Positions 1 through 11,088 of a stretch of 64,000 nucleotides of DNA are shown here, one piece after another. Made by a program: the position numbers and the translations under genes. Position 1 is the stretch's first letter. The number at the start of each line of letters is the position of its first letter. The notes below the pieces were generated by a model that did no database searches, was not told the origin of the DNA, and saw only the letters and a program-made list of their open reading frames with translations. Source of the DNA: Prorocentrum cordatum (Eukaryota > Sar > Dinophyceae > Prorocentrales > Prorocentraceae); assembly GCA_963575745.1 (NCBI GenBank), contig CAUYUJ010015283.1:57410-121409 (forward strand), read 5' to 3'.

Positions 1-33
1 GGATCGGCGGATGTCTTTTAAACAATTAATATT

Positions 34-1733
34 AAAGGATTCCGATGGAAAGTTTCTACAAGACCATTCCTGCTGAAAGTTTCTACAAAAGGATTCCGAT
101 TGAAAGCCTCTGCAAAAGGATTCCTGTTGAAATGTTCTGCAGAAGGGTTCCTAGTGAAAGCCGTGACTACAGGATTCTTATTGAAAGCCTCTACACAAGG
201 ATTCTTCTTGAAAGCCTCTACAAAAGGGTTCTTTGTTTGAAAACCGATGCAAAAGGATGCATCTTGAAAGCCTCTACAAAAGGATTCCTATTGAAATCCC
301 TTACAAAAGGATTCCTGTTGAAAGGATGCAATATTGAAAGCCAATGCAAAAGGATTCGTATTGAAAGCCTCTACAAAAGGATTCCGATTGAAAGACTCTA
401 CAAAAGGATTCCCATTGAAATCCTCTACATAAGGATTCATAGTGAAAGCCTTTTACTAAAGAGTTCCCATTGAAATCGTCTACAGGAGGATTCCTATTGC
501 AAGTCTGTGCCATAGGATTCCTATTGAACGCCTCTGCAAAAGGATTCCCATTGAAATTTCTTACAAAAGACTTCTTGTTGAACGCCGATGCAAATTGATT
601 CATGTTGAGAGACAATACAAACATATTCCGAGTGAAAGCCTTTTACCAAAATGGTTCCTATTGAAAGTCTCGACCAAAGGATTCCGATTGAAAACCAATA
701 CAGAAAGATTTCTAGTGAAAGACACTACAAAAGGATTCCTATTGAAATCCGCTAACATAGGATTCCAATTGACAGCCAATGTAATATGATTCTTATTGAA
801 AGCCAATACAAAAGGATGCATATTGAAAGCCGCTCCAAAAGAATTCCTAGTGAAAGCCTTTTACACAAGGATTTCGATTGAAAGTCAATACAAAACGTTT
901 TCGAGTGAAAGCCAATACAAAAGGATTCCCATTGAAAGCATCGACCGAAGGATGCCGATTGAAAGTCAATGCAAAAGGATTACTATTGAAAGCCAGCGCA
1001 CAAGGATTCCGAATGAAAGCCTCTACGAACGGATTATTATTGAAAACCGCTGCCAAAAAGATTCCGAGTGAAAGCCTTGTGCAAAGGGATTCTTAGTGAA
1101 AGCGTATATACAGGATGCTTGTGAAAAGCAAATACGAAAATATTCGTTTTGAGAGCCAGTGTAAAAGCATATCTATTGAAAGACAATGCAAACTGATTGT
1201 CGTTGAAAAGCCTTTTACAAAAGGATTCCGATTGAAAGCCTCTACAGAAGGATTCGTAATGAAAGCCGTGACGAAAGGATTCCTATTGAAAGTTTTTACC
1301 AAAGGATTCCCATTGAAATCCTCTTACAGAAGGATTCCTAGTGAAAGCCGCTCCAAAAGAAGTCCTGGCGAAAGCCTTTACAGAAGGATTTCTATCGAAA
1401 GCCAATACAAAGGTTTTCTAGTGAAAGCCAGTACAAAAGGCTGCCGATTGAAGGCCAATGCGAAAGGATGCCTATTGAAAGCCAATGCAGAAGGATTCGT
1501 ATGGAAAACCAATGCTAAAGGATTCCTCATGAAAGCCTCTACAAATGGATTCCCATTGAAAGCCGCTACAAAAGGATTCCGATTGAAAGCATAAGTACAA
1601 GGATGCCAATCAAAAGACAGTCCGGAAGGATTCTTTTTGAAAGCAAATATAGGAGGATTCTTATTGATAGCCTTTACAAGCGGATTCCTAACGAAAGTAT
1701 CTACAAAAGGATTCCGATTGAAAGTTTCTACAA
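34..1733. repeat. 27-bp tandem satellite, about 60 units
   Basis: A near-uninterrupted tandem array of a 27-bp unit that begins GGATTCCNATTGAAAGCC and ends with a variable TCTACAAAA-like tail. Units differ by a few substitutions but rarely by length. Because 27 is nine codons, long frames stay open on both strands, giving a nine-residue repeat like RIPIESLYK on plus and NRNPFVEAF on minus. These are by-products of the period, not evidence for a gene: several frames are open at once and none has a non-repetitive start or end. Confidence 0.95.
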
Positions 1734-2490
1734 TTTCCTCCTCCTCTTCCTAAACCTCCCCCTTCCAGCGGAAGGCCATAACTCTCACGAAAAGCATGGG
1801 GGGGGGAAAGCTGAAGTGCTGGAGGCGGAAGCCTTAGAAAAACCATTGGAACAAAACAAGAACACCAACAACAACAAAGATCTAATGGAAATCCCGTCCG
1901 CCCCAAAGGGGAGGTTACATGGGCTGGCGGCATTGCTTGGAAACTTGTTTTTGCTTCACTGGTCTCTCCAAAGTTTCAGCCTCGAGCACTTCAGTTTCTT
2001 TGATTTATCTTTCAGGGTGTTCCTGAAGTTATGGCGTTCCGGTGGAAGGGGGGAGGAGGAGGAGGAGGGGGAGGAGGAGGAGGTGGTCCCTTCGGACGGT
2101 GTTCCCTGGAATATTTGGTTGTTTTCTATTATAATTGTTCTGTGGTTGTCCTAAAGTTTTCGCTTCCAGCACTTCGGTGTCTTTGGTCGCTTTGTTGTTT
2201 TTTACCCAATGGTTTTCCCAACGTTTGTGGCGTTTCCCACCGCCAATATACGAAATGGATGTGTATCTCGCCCACACGAAGACGAGGACTACGAGGACGA
2301 GGATGACGAGGAAGAGGACGAGGACACGAGAGAGAGAGAGAGAAGAGCACAAGGGAACGCTCAAACAGCAAAGCACAACAGCAAGACACAACAGCACCCC
2401 CGAACAAATGAACCACAACCTCCAATTCGTCCTGAAGCGTTTTAAGTGGACGGAAGTCCCTCCCCCAAAAAAACGTTTGATTCCAGCGGG
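1734..2490. other. Spacer with inverted copies of a short motif
   Basis: No gene is recognised. The motif CTGAAGTGCTGGAGGCGGAA at about 1810-1838 returns inverted at about 1966-2000 and again, diverged, at about 2150-2230, where the flanking AAAACCATTGG is also shared. A short (GGA)n run lies at 2049-2090. Open frames here differ in every frame and none is convincing. Confidence 0.5.
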
Positions 2491-2510
2491 GGGGGAATAG
2501 GCCAGGACCC

Positions 2511-2564
2511 ATATATATAGATATATAGATATATAGATATAGATATATAGATATATAGATATAG
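2511..2564. repeat. ATATAG microsatellite
   Basis: Tandem ATATAG/ATAGAT steps covering about 54 bases, an AT island within GC-rich DNA. Confidence 0.95.
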
Positions 2565-2664
2565 CACCCCGCAATTGCGGATAAGAGTGAGGGGGCGGGC
2601 GCGGGCGACGCGGGCGTTGTCGAGCCGGCGGACCTCGTGGTCCCCACCTTCCCTGTCGATGGCG

Positions 2665-3030
2665 ATCTTCTCCTCCTCCTCCTCCTCCTCCTCCTCCTCC
2701 TCCTCCTCCTCCTCCTCATCGTCATCGTCCTCCTCCTCCTCCTCCTCCCTCCTCCTCCTCCTCCTGTTCCTCGTCCTCCCTCTCCCCCCTCGTCCTTTCA
2801 TCCTCGTCCTCCCATCGTCGTCCTCCCCCTCATCGGCCTCCATCATCGTCCTCCCATTGTCGTCCATCATCATCATCATCATCCCCTTCCTCCCCCTCCT
2901 CGTACTCCTCCTTCCGCTCCTCCCCGTCCTCCCCCTCCTCGTCCTCCTGTTCCTCTTCCTTTTCTCTCTCCACATTATCCTTACATCCTCTCTTCTGCCG
3001 CGTTCTCCTCGTCCCCTGTTTACTCCTCTT
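2665..3030. repeat. (TCC)n polypyrimidine tract
   Basis: TCC/CTC triplets with some CAT and CGT interruptions. It produces overlapping poly-Ser, poly-Leu and poly-Pro frames on plus and poly-Arg/Glu frames on minus, which I do not regard as genes. Confidence 0.9.
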
Positions 3031-3221
3031 TCCTCCCCCTCCTTTCCCAAGATAACTGCAACGCGGTCCTTTTTCCCACTTTACGCTTCCCGCCTTCTCT
3101 GATCAAGGCAACTCGCCAGGGCAAAGTTGCTGGACGGGCTGGTGTGGATGCGCGGGGCTTGAAGAGGTCCTTGCGGGCTCAGACGGCATGCGAAAATCCG
3201 CCGCCGCGTTTGTGCGGCATT

Positions 3222-3660
3222 GGTTTGTTCAGCGAACGTGGTTTAGGTCGCGGGTGGGTCGCGGGCCCTCCACCTCCACCTGGAAGGAATGCAAAAGCAA
3301 CCCGCCGCAGGCGCCAACAAAAATTGGTTTGTACACTGAACGTGGTTTGGGTCGCGGGTGGGCCGCGGGTTCTCCACCGGGAACGAATGCAAAAGATGCC
3401 CGCCGCAGGCGCCGAAACATGTAGTTTGTACCCTGAACGTGGTCGCGGATGGCCCGCGGGCTCTCCACCTGAAACGAATGCAAAAGATGCCCGCCGCAGG
3501 CGCCGAAAAATGTGGTTTGTACCCTGAACGTGGTTTGGGTCGCGGGTTGGTCGCGAGTTGGTCACGGGGTGGGTCGCGGGCTCTCCACCTGGAAGGAATG
3601 CAAAAAAAGCTCGCCGCAGGCGCCGAAAATGGTGGTTTGTACCTTCAACGTGGTTTGGGT
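3222..3660. repeat. ~100-bp tandem repeat, five units
   Basis: Five units start near 3222, 3326, 3424, 3516 and 3632. Each runs TTTGTACNCTGAACGTGG, then a GTCGCGGGTGGG stretch, then GGAAYGAATGCAAAAG and CCCGCCGCAGGCGCCGAAAA. Spacing varies from about 92 to 116 because the internal GTCGCGGG stretch changes length, and that stretch takes over completely after 3660. Confidence 0.9.
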
Positions 3661-4095
3661 CGAAGGTGGGTCGCGGGTGGGTCGCGGGGTGGGTCGCGGG
3701 CGGGTCGCGGGTGGGTCGCGGGTGGGTCGCGGGTGGGTCGCGGGTGGGTCGCGGGTGGGTCGCGGGGTGGGTCGCGGGGTGGGTCGCGGGGTGGTCGCGG
3801 GGTGGGTCGCGGGGTGGGTCGCGGGGTGGGTCGCGGGTGGGTCGCGGGTGGGTCGCGGGTGGGTCGCGGGTGGGTCGCGGGTGGGTCGCGGGTGGGTCGC
3901 GGGTGGGTCGCGGGGTGGGTCGGGTGGGTCGCGGGTGGGTCGCGGGTGGGTCGCGGGGTGGGTCGCGGGGTGGGTCGCGGGGTGGGTCGCGGGGTGGGTC
4001 GCGGGGTGGGTCGCGGGTGGGTCGCGGGTGGGTCGCGGGTCGCGGGGTGGGTCGCGGGGTGGGCGGGTGGGTCGCGGGGCGGGTTGCGGGTGGGA
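3661..4095. repeat. GTGGGTCGCGG minisatellite
   Basis: An 11- to 12-bp unit, GTGGGTCGCGG with an optional extra G, repeated about 37 times. It is the internal GTCGCGGG block of the preceding 100-bp repeat amplified on its own. It is G-rich on the plus strand. The three-frame GWVAGGSRV-type translations are repeat by-products. Confidence 0.95.
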
Positions 4096-4233
4096 CGACG
4101 ACAACAAACAACAACCAACAACAACAACAACAACAGCAACAACAACAACAAACAACAAACAACAAACAACAAACAACAAACAACAAACAACAAACAACAA
4201 ACAACAAACAACAAACAACACACAACACACAAC

Positions 4234-4291
<58 letters not shown>

Positions 4292-4323
4292 AACAATAAC
4301 AACAACAACAACAACAACAACAA
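4096..4323. repeat. (AAC)n and CAACAAA repeats
   Basis: AAC triplets give way to about twelve CAACAAA heptamers (near 4145-4225) and then AAC triplets again. This gives Asn/Thr/Gln runs on plus and Val/Leu/Cys runs on minus. Confidence 0.95.
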
Positions 4324-4845
4324 CGAGAATCCGCACCGCGGAATTCCATGTCAGCCACGCACCCAGGGACAGTGAATGCCCGTTCGGCCCCCTCACTTTG
4401 ATATATGCATATATATACACATATCCATATACATAAATATACAAGACTGCATTGGCGTTTCGACCCATGCGCCTTGTTCCGGACGCTTCCCTCGCAGAAC
4501 AATAAATCATCGCTTGCTTCAGCAGGGAGGACCTCGAGGCCTGGACGGGCGACCCGCCCATTTTTTCCGATATCCTTGGTGTTTGCTGACACCGCGTTCG
4601 GACGATGCGCTTGCACGCTTGCGCGCAGGAGTGGGGAATTAATGCTGATTTTTTCACGCGCGAAGATCCTTTGAGGCAGTAAGGAGCGTTCCCATGACAT
4701 GCCGCATAAGTCACAGTAGCTCCAGACACATAGATTGTTGGTCGCTTCCTGAATGCCTGGAGGGCTCCAGACACAGGAAATCTTCGATCGTCGAATTTCG
4801 AATCTAGATCCATTGGCTGTCTCTCCCGATCGGGGAATTAAGAGG
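4324..4845. other. Low-repeat spacer
   Basis: No gene or RNA recognised. An AT-rich TATATACACATAT-like microsatellite lies at about 4398-4444. The rest is ordinary mixed sequence with only short unrelated open frames. Confidence 0.5.
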
Positions 4846-5290
4846 TTTTCTGAAGCCTTCGAGGGCCCTCTTGCGGGCCTCCAGTGGCCTTCTTGGAGGT
4901 ATCCCATTGCTTTCGCGTGTCTCTTTTGGGAGCCTTCTGGGGGCATCTTGGGCTTCTTGTGGGCTGTCTCGGGGCTCTCTGGGGCAGTCTTGGGGCCCTC
5001 TTGGGCCGTCTGCTGACCCTCCAGGGGGCCTCCTGGGCCGTCTTGGGGCGAGATCGGGGGCCCATTGGGCCGTTTTGGACGCTGCGAAGACCCAAAAAGC
5101 GGATATGCAAAAAAAATGTATTTTCTTTTGGGAATGTGGCGATTTGGGCTTCTTCGGGGCTCTCTTAACGGCCTCTTGGGGTGTCTTGGGGGCCTCTTGG
5201 GCCGTCTTCAGACCATCGAGGTTCCTCTTGGAGCGCTCTTGTGCTGTCTTCGGTCTCGCTTGCGCTTCTCCGACGACCCCTCTGATCGCC
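4846..5290 (+). repeat. GGCCTCTTGGGG-family array, copy 1
   Basis: Degenerate ~15-bp steps of the form GGCCGTCTTGGGGCC or GGCCTCTTGGGGGCC, whose five-codon period gives SWGPLGA/GLLGRLGA-like frames. It is interrupted at about 5068-5150 by a conserved non-repetitive insert (TTTTGGACGCTGCGAAGACC and onward) that also occurs in related arrays at 15.9, 45.6 and 57.0 kb. Confidence 0.8.
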
Positions 5291-5499
5291 TTCAGGTAAT
5301 TCGCCGGCCCAACGGGCCAGAGGCGTGCTAAGATCTCCGGTAGCTGGTTAACAACATTCTAGTTCGCGCGCGCGGGGCCGCCCCTGGGGGTCTCCGGGCG
5401 AAAAGTAACCCGGCAGGGTCCCGGCAGACTCGGGTCAGAGATGCCGGACCGGGCAATTTTTCGACACCGTTCACGAAGATCGTGGCTTCCGAGGGGGGA

Positions 5500-5645
5500 G
5501 CCGCAATCTACTACCCCCCCTCCCGCCCCAAGAGGCCCCCGAGAGCCCCCCAAGAGGCCCTGGGGTCCCCCAAGACGCCGCCAAGGAGCCCCAAGAGACT
5601 CCCAAGAGGTCCCCAAGAGGCCCTAAAGAGGGCTCCAGGGCCAGC
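5500..5645 (-). repeat. GGCCTCTTGGGG-family, short inverted array
   Basis: CCCCAAGAGGCCCC-type steps, the same family as the preceding array in opposite orientation, about 200 bases downstream. The two form a large imperfect inverted repeat. Confidence 0.75.
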
Positions 5646-6690
5646 GGAATGAGCGAAGCGATAATAAGCATATAAGAATGGGAATATATACACACCGTCG
5701 TTCTGGGCTGCGGACCGAGAAGCTTTATCTGACCCAGCCCTGGATGTGGCCCATCATCCCATCTTGCCCGCTTGCGTAGCTCCGACTCGCAAGCACGATA
5801 CGCACGACGCGAAGCGAGGCCAAAATCGTTTCACTACTTTGAGTTACTCTGCCCAGCCAACTTCGTAGAATGTCGAGTCCTCGTTGTCCTCTCGGTGGGC
5901 TCTGGATGCCGACGATGTATCACGTTAGTGATTTCACCATGATCCGGCAATTCGTTCCAATGTCAATTGGGGGCAGCGCCGGTATTCGGAAGTATCGAAT
6001 CACGTGTGCCTTGTTGTTCGCTATAGTTTGGCGAAGCATTTCATCTTCTCGTAAAGACCATTATCATATTGGCAACGGCCTGCGGATTTTGCAAGCAGTT
6101 CTTTGTGTGATAAGCACACGGGTTCTGTACTAGATCTACTGCGGTGTGATTGGCGTCTCTTGCCAGCGTTGCCTCCGATGCGAGTCTTCGCAGCTGCACA
6201 CTTGCGGCTTGCTCCGCGCACTTCCTTCATGCGCTTAATTTTCCGGAACTGCAGAGGACTGGGAGCAGATTTGCACCTTAGCTTGCAGTTGTACAGTTCA
6301 TCGGCTCTATGTTGCATTGGTTACTAACTGAATTCTCGCGCGTGTTGGTATAGGTCCCTAGACAACATCCGGTGGCAAATGCCCCGCAGGAGGAGCTGTG
6401 AAAAACGCGTTTGCCACAAACCGACAAATACGAACCGTAAATGGCGTGGAGAAGAGAAATGGAAGTAGCAAGCGGAACAAACTCGAAAGCCAACGCCCCC
6501 AAGCCTCTCCAATCAAGAATTTGTTTTGCAGGAAATGGTTCCAGACATCCGACGCGATTTTTTCAAGATGCGGTCCTTGGAGCCCTGGACTCCTTCCCGG
6601 GAGTAATTGTTTCATCCTGGGTCGTTGATTGATTGTCTCAGGGCCCGAAACAAGCCTCCCGATAACGAAACCGAGAAATTTCGGTTATAC
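5646..6690. other. Low-repeat region, possible small frames, no gene called
   Basis: One of the less repetitive stretches. Several frames of 75-100 codons are open on both strands. The most protein-like are a minus-strand frame at 6021-6317 (98 codons, ATG start, basic, with runs such as FRKIKRMKEVRGASRK) and a plus frame at 6398-6628. Neither has a recognisable domain, and overlapping frames are equally open, so I leave the region unassigned. Confidence 0.35.
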
Positions 6691-6693
6691 ATC

Positions 6694-6888
6694 AAACGAC
6701 AATGACAACAGCAACAACAGCAACAGCAATAGCAACAGCAAGAAAAACATTAAGATGAGCAACAACATAATCAATGACAACAGCAATAATAACAACAACA
6801 ACAGCAACAGCAACAGCAACAGCAACAACAACAGCAGCAGCAGCTACAGCAACAGCAACAGCAACAGCAACACCCACAACAACAAGCG
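6694..6888. repeat. (AACAGC)n / (AAC)n microsatellite
   Basis: AACAACAGC and AGCAACAGC steps with short interruptions. It reads as Asn/Ser, Gln/Thr or Val/Ala runs depending on frame. Confidence 0.95.
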
Positions 6889-7114
6889 ACAGCATTCAGT
6901 TTAATATTGTTCGTTCTTATCTGCCCGCGTGCCAGTCAAGACGTATATCCCAAACCCTCGATACCCGCCCTCTTCGTCTTCGATCGTACTCCCTTGGGGC
7001 ATATCTTTCTTACCTGCAACGTGTATTTCGTACAGCCCCTAAGGTGGCGGAAGCGAAGACGGATGGAAGGAAGGGACAAGGAGCAGGCGGGTTGCTGAAG
7101 CGTGCGTCCTGCAT

Positions 7115-7755
7115 GACTCGCGAGGGAGTCCCGAACGTTAGCGCGATTCCAAAATAAATCTAAAGACAATCCACAGCGAGAGCGTGATTCCTGAGTGTCG
7201 AGAGCGCGGCGTCTGAGTAAATTGCGAGGAAGTCCCACGTGAGAGCGCGATTCCTGTATCAAGTGTGAGGAAGTCCCGAATCTGGAATTATCGTTCGGAA
7301 TTCCTTCGACGCCTCAGTCATCCCAGGTGTTCCTGAGGATTCGCTGGGGTCCCCAAGGAATCCTCAGGATGCCGAGGGACTCACACGGATTCCTATGGAT
7401 CGCTCCAGACAGGTGCGGATTCTTAGTAGTCATGAAGAACCGAAGGGGTTTCCAAGGAATCCTAAAGAATTCTCAGGAATACTCACGGATCCTCCTGGAT
7501 CCTCCAGAAATTCCACGAATCACCAGCAAGCTTGAAGAATTTTGTTGAGAACTTTAGGGATCCTTAGGGACACGGGGAAGTCTTAAGGAATTTCGCGAAT
7601 CCGTAGGAATCTTGGGGAACCCACGGGATTCTAAAAGAATCCTCAAGAAGCCCAGGAATGCTGAGGAATCCTCAGTGCTCTTCAGGAATTCTCGGGAAGC
7701 TTGAGGAACCCTCAGGATGTCCTCAGAATCTTCAGGAATCCGTGCGAGAGCGCGA
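7115..7755. repeat. Degenerate AGGAATCCTCAGGA and GCGAGGAAGTCCC repeats
   Basis: From 7115 to about 7280, two or three copies of a GCGAGGAAGTCCC ... GAGAGCGCGATTCC unit occur. From 7280 onward a loose 10-15 bp motif (AGGAATCCTCAGGA, CACGGATTCCT) repeats with much drift. No coding signal is seen. Confidence 0.65.
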
Positions 7756-7765
7756 GTCCTCGACG

Positions 7766-7919
7766 TTCGGTTCTGGCACGTCCCAGCCCTCTAGCATCAA
7801 CGTCCCGAGCTGTTCCCAGCCTCCCGCCACGCGGAGCGGAACGACACGCTCTGCGCTCGCAAGGCATAGCGTGTCACCGGGGCCGCCGCCGTGACACGCT
7901 AAGCAAAAGTTCCCGACCG
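7766..7919. mobile_element. TTAGCGTGTC inverted-repeat element, truncated copy
   Basis: This matches the fuller element at 30369-30581 from GGTTCTGG through AGCATCAACGTCCCGAG and GCGGAGCGGAACGACACG to the right terminus. Its right end, reversed, reads CGGTCGGGAACTTTTGCTTA, close to the left end of the other copy. An internal hairpin has arms GCATAGCGTGTCAC and GTGACACGCTAAGC around GC-rich DNA. The left terminus is lost. Confidence 0.6.
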
Positions 7920-8499
7920 TTGTCTTGCTTTGCTCGAGACACGGGCCCCCGACCTGTCGACCACTTTCCGAGTACAAGTTTCTCATCCCGCGTCGTCTGT
8001 TGGCCATCCCAAGGCCTCGCGAGGGCCCCAAGAGACCGAAAGCAACGAAAACCTTCCGTCTCCCCGGCCCTTGCAAACGGGGCGTTAGTAAACGGGCCGG
8101 TAGTTGAGCGTGCGTTTTCGATAGTGTTTACAAAACAGTTGATTTGCCGCGCACAACGGCAAGTTAAGCCCCCCCGCCCAGAGTTCTGATGATGTATCGA
8201 CGCTTTTGTCGCCCCGATGTATCACGCACTAGTGCAAGGTAAATGCCCTGTCACCCCGTTCTCGCTTGAAGAGGGCCCTTAGCTACCACCCCGTTTACTG
8301 ACGCCACGTTTGCAGGGGCTTTGGGTCTCCATCTTTTCGCGACGCCGGACGTCTGTGGACTGCCGCCCGCACGCCACCGCACAGTGCACTGCTCACAGTT
8401 CGGGCGCGCCCCGCTCGAGGCAAAAGGCCCTCTCGGCGGAGCGGCGCGGCCGCCCAGCCGCCTCCCGCGGGGCGCCACGGCACAGGTGGCGCTGCGGCG

Positions 8500-8562
8500 T
8501 GCGTGCCGGCTCCGGCCCCAGTCCGCCGGCCCCAGTCCGCCGGCCTTCGTCCCAGTCCACCG
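8500..8562. repeat. Short CCAGTCCGCCGGCC tandem repeat
   Basis: Three to four copies of a ~14-19 bp unit CCAGTCCRCCGGCC. It is GC-rich and lies within frames open on both strands. Confidence 0.7.
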
Positions 8563-8625
8563 GCTTTGCCCCCTCTCTCTGTAGGCCTCGCGGATGGGGG
8601 CCGAGCAGATGGGGTCAGAGGTTCG

Positions 8626-8752
8626 CGCTGCATCGCCGATGCATCGGCGCTAACTCGGCGATGCATCTGCGATGCGGAGCCAGAATTCCTCCACGCCGAC
8701 GGCGCCGATGCATCGCCGATGCATCGGAGATGCATCGGCGATGCGGCGCGAT
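8626..8752. repeat. GCATCGGCGATGC palindromic repeat cluster
   Basis: At least eight overlapping copies of GATGCATCGGCGATGC and GCATCGCCGATGCATCGG, each internally palindromic, giving many alternative hairpins over about 125 bases. Confidence 0.8.
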
Positions 8753-8799
8753 CCTCCGACCCCATCTACTCGGACCGCATCTGGGACGCCTCTATTCTC

Positions 8800-9007
8800 G
8801 ACACGGTCAAAAGGGGTACGGACAGAATGGGTACGAAGATCAACAGCGGCTCTTGCCCATGTTCAATCCGATTCGTTGCTAGCCTCGCCGCGGACGTTGT
8901 CGATTTGAGGCACATGGTTGCCTGCCCGGCAGCGGCCGCTGTTAGTTTTGGACAACAGGTGCTGTTGGGCATCGTCCCATTCGTTCCGTACCCATGTCAG
9001 GTGTGCC
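8800..9007. mobile_element. GGGTACGG inverted-repeat element (MITE-like), diverged copy
   Basis: A 208-bp element homologous to the 209-bp element at 42333-42541. The left end contains GGGGTACGGACAGAATGGG and the right end, reversed, contains ATGGGTACGGAACGAATGGG followed by ATGCCCAACAGCA, so the termini are inverted repeats. The centre carries a shared CAGCGGCCGCTGTTAG palindrome. The outermost 15 bases have diverged and I see no target-site duplication. Confidence 0.7.
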
Positions 9008-9817
9008 AGCCTGTCTCTTCTCGAGGACCGGGGCTCGAGGGCTTGCTGGAGGTTTCCCGCAGTTCTTGGGGCTCCTGGGGGGCCTCTGGGGATCCCCTGG
9101 GAGACCTCTGGGGACCTCTCCCCCGCCCGACAGGAGCCTGCTCGACGACGCCGTCCACGACGGCGGCGGCGATCTGCGACGCAAGCGACGGCCACGGCGC
9201 CGACGGCAACGGCAAAGACGACGCGGTCGACGCCTCTCCTGCCTGCCTCTCTCGTTGCCGGCGAGGGCCCGCGCCGCGCGCGCGTTGTTGCTGCGCGCGC
9301 GGGCGGCTGCCTGCTTCCTGCCTGGAGGGCTCCTGCGAGTCCCTTCCGCTCGCCGCTCCCCTGCTGCCTTGCCTGCCTCGTCCCCCCTCGCCCTCCTCTT
9401 GCCCTCTTCCTGCCCTCCCCCGCCCCACACTGGAAGCGGACATCCTCCTCGCTCCTCCCCCTTTGTCCTCGTCTCCTATCGTCGTCCTCGTCCGAACTCC
9501 CCGCGCGCTTCCCGGATCCATCTCCATCTGTTCCGCTCGCCCTTCGCACGCTGTGCAAATGAAGCGTCAAGCCTTGCCAATGTAATGTAAGGAGCAAGGT
9601 CCGACTCGACGAAGAGAGCTGGACCAGGCGCAGTGGGAAGATGTGCGATGTGGGCGGGAGGGGCAGAAAGCCAGATGTGGCGCGAGCGCACCCCGCTTGC
9701 CTGTGCCGCTCGCCCTCCCCCCTGCCCTGCCCTCCTCGCAGCGCCGCCCTTCCCTTGCAGGCAGCCTCTCCCGCCTCGTGGGACGACGAATACGACGACG
9801 ACCCCCCCCTCCGCCAG

Positions 9818-10060
9818 GAAGGGATCAAGGGAAGGGATTCCTTTCGAATTCGACTCAATAACAACATTGGTTATTTTTAATTTTCGTTTTGGGTGGAGAG
9901 TTCGAGGAAAAGGAAAGGCGGGGGGAACGCCGCGACGGGCGCAGAAGAACTCTGGTGCTTAAGGACAGGGAGGATAGCGGCGACGACGACGACGACGACG
10001 AGAACGGAGCAAGCGGAGCAGCGTCTCACTCACGCAGGCAGGGTCGGCGGATTTCGCGGA
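9818..10060. repeat. GGAAGGGATCAAGGG dispersed repeat, copy 1
   Basis: It begins near CAGGAAGGGATCAAGGGAAG, continues through a TTCGACTC segment and a (GAC)n tract, and ends at GGGTCGGCGGATTTCGCG. The same order of blocks appears at 16290-16535 and, less completely, at 33215-33385. Confidence 0.65.
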
Positions 10061-10208
10061 TGCCCCGTGCGGAACGTACCCGTGCTGCCACGTGTCTGCG
10101 GGGCGTCGCGCCCCGGAATCCCGACCGCGAGGGCGCGGACACGGAGGTGCCCGCCGCTCGTGCCCCCCCCCCCCCGCCCCTTCCCCTGCAGCGCCTCCCC
10201 TGCTGGTG

Positions 10209-10367
10209 TCAAGTCGGGCCTGTCCCTCTACAGGGGGGATGTTCAAAAATAGTTTTAAAAAGTAGTCTGGGACGGTTTTTGACTTATTTTGACTATTTTT
10301 ATAATGTTGCTCGTATTTTGTTAATATTCGTCCAAAACTCGCCTGTAGGAGGACATGCCCGACCTAA
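10209..10367. mobile_element. MITE-like element with TCGGGCATGTCC termini, copy 1
   Basis: A 159-bp element with an AT-rich centre. The termini are inverted: left AAGTCGGGCCTGTCCCTCTA and right, reversed, AGGTCGGGCATGTCCTCCTA, with 20 of 24 bases matching over the terminal block. The eight bases before it (TGCTGGTG) and after it (TGCAGGCG) agree at six positions, consistent with a decayed 8-bp target-site duplication. It is too short to encode a transposase. An 8-bp duplication is typical of hAT-like elements, but the termini do not let me assign a superfamily. Confidence 0.75.
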
Positions 10368-10477
10368 TGCAGGCGACAGCGGCCCCCTCTGCCAGCCACG
10401 CGCAGAGGGGGGTTCGGGGGAGGTGGGGGTGCTCCTCGGAGGGAGGCTGCTTCTCTCTGGCGATCGTAAACATGGAT

Positions 10478-10660
10478 CAAGGGGGCGTGGATTAGCGACG
10501 GGTCCCGTTGCCATGGGAAATCACGGATGTCCGTCGCCGAGCGAGGGTGCACCGGCCGCATTTTGGGGATGGTACCTCCCTCGATCAATGGATTTGGCGA
10601 CCGCGCGCCAAATCCATGGATCGCTAATCCATGTTGGCGCGCCCCCGATTCTCGGAACGC
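10478..10660. mobile_element. Possible inverted-repeat element with TGGATTAGCGA, copy 1
   Basis: The left part GGGGGCGTGGATTAGCGACG and right part, reversed, GGGGGCGCGCCAACATGG then ATTAGCGA suggest terminal inverted repeats. Inside is a perfect 12-bp hairpin: ATGGATTTGGCG at 10588-10599 and its complement at 10606-10617. A related but diverged sequence is at 38098-38275. No target-site duplication was found. Confidence 0.45.
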
Positions 10661-10685
10661 GCGCGGGCCTTCTCTGTAGACGTGA

Positions 10686-10850
10686 GGCCGGCGCCTTCTG
10701 AGAAGCAGCCTCCTTCTAAGAAGCCCCCCCCCTACCCCGTTGTGCGCGCCTCCCCCTCTGGGTGGCGGAACTATACATGTGGGGCCGGCGCCGTCTGAGA
10801 AGCGGCCTCCTTCTAAGCAGCCCCCTCCTTACTCCCCTTGTGCGTGCCGC
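10686..10850. repeat. 97-bp tandem duplication
   Basis: Two units start at 10686 and 10783 with GGCCGGCGCCNTCTGAGAAG, then GCCTCCTTCTAAGNAGCC and a C-rich tail. A third diverged copy is near 21585-21690. Confidence 0.75.
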
Positions 10851-10984
10851 CATTATTTCTCCTCCCAGCACGCCCCCTGTCCCCAACACTTGTCCGCCCA
10901 CCTGCCCTGGAGTCCACGATGCGCTGACTACCCCCTCTCTTCCTTGATGGGCCGATTTTCCACCACCAATACCATATGTAGGAA

Positions 10985-11088
10985 AGGGAGGAGGAGGAGG
11001 AGGACAAGGAGGAGGAGGAGGAGGAGGTGGAGGAGGAGGAGGAGGAGGAGGTGGAGGAGGAGGAGGAGGACCTCCCCATCCTCCCTTC
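10985..11088. repeat. (GGA)n polypurine tract
   Basis: About 100 bases of GGA triplets with few interruptions. It produces Glu/Gly/Arg runs on plus and Ser/Leu/Pro runs on minus. Confidence 0.95.

Noticed and set aside
10209-10367. Assigning the 8-bp-duplication element to hAT by name
   Set aside because: The duplication length fits, but the termini do not show the usual hAT start and no transposase is present, so only MITE-like is claimed.
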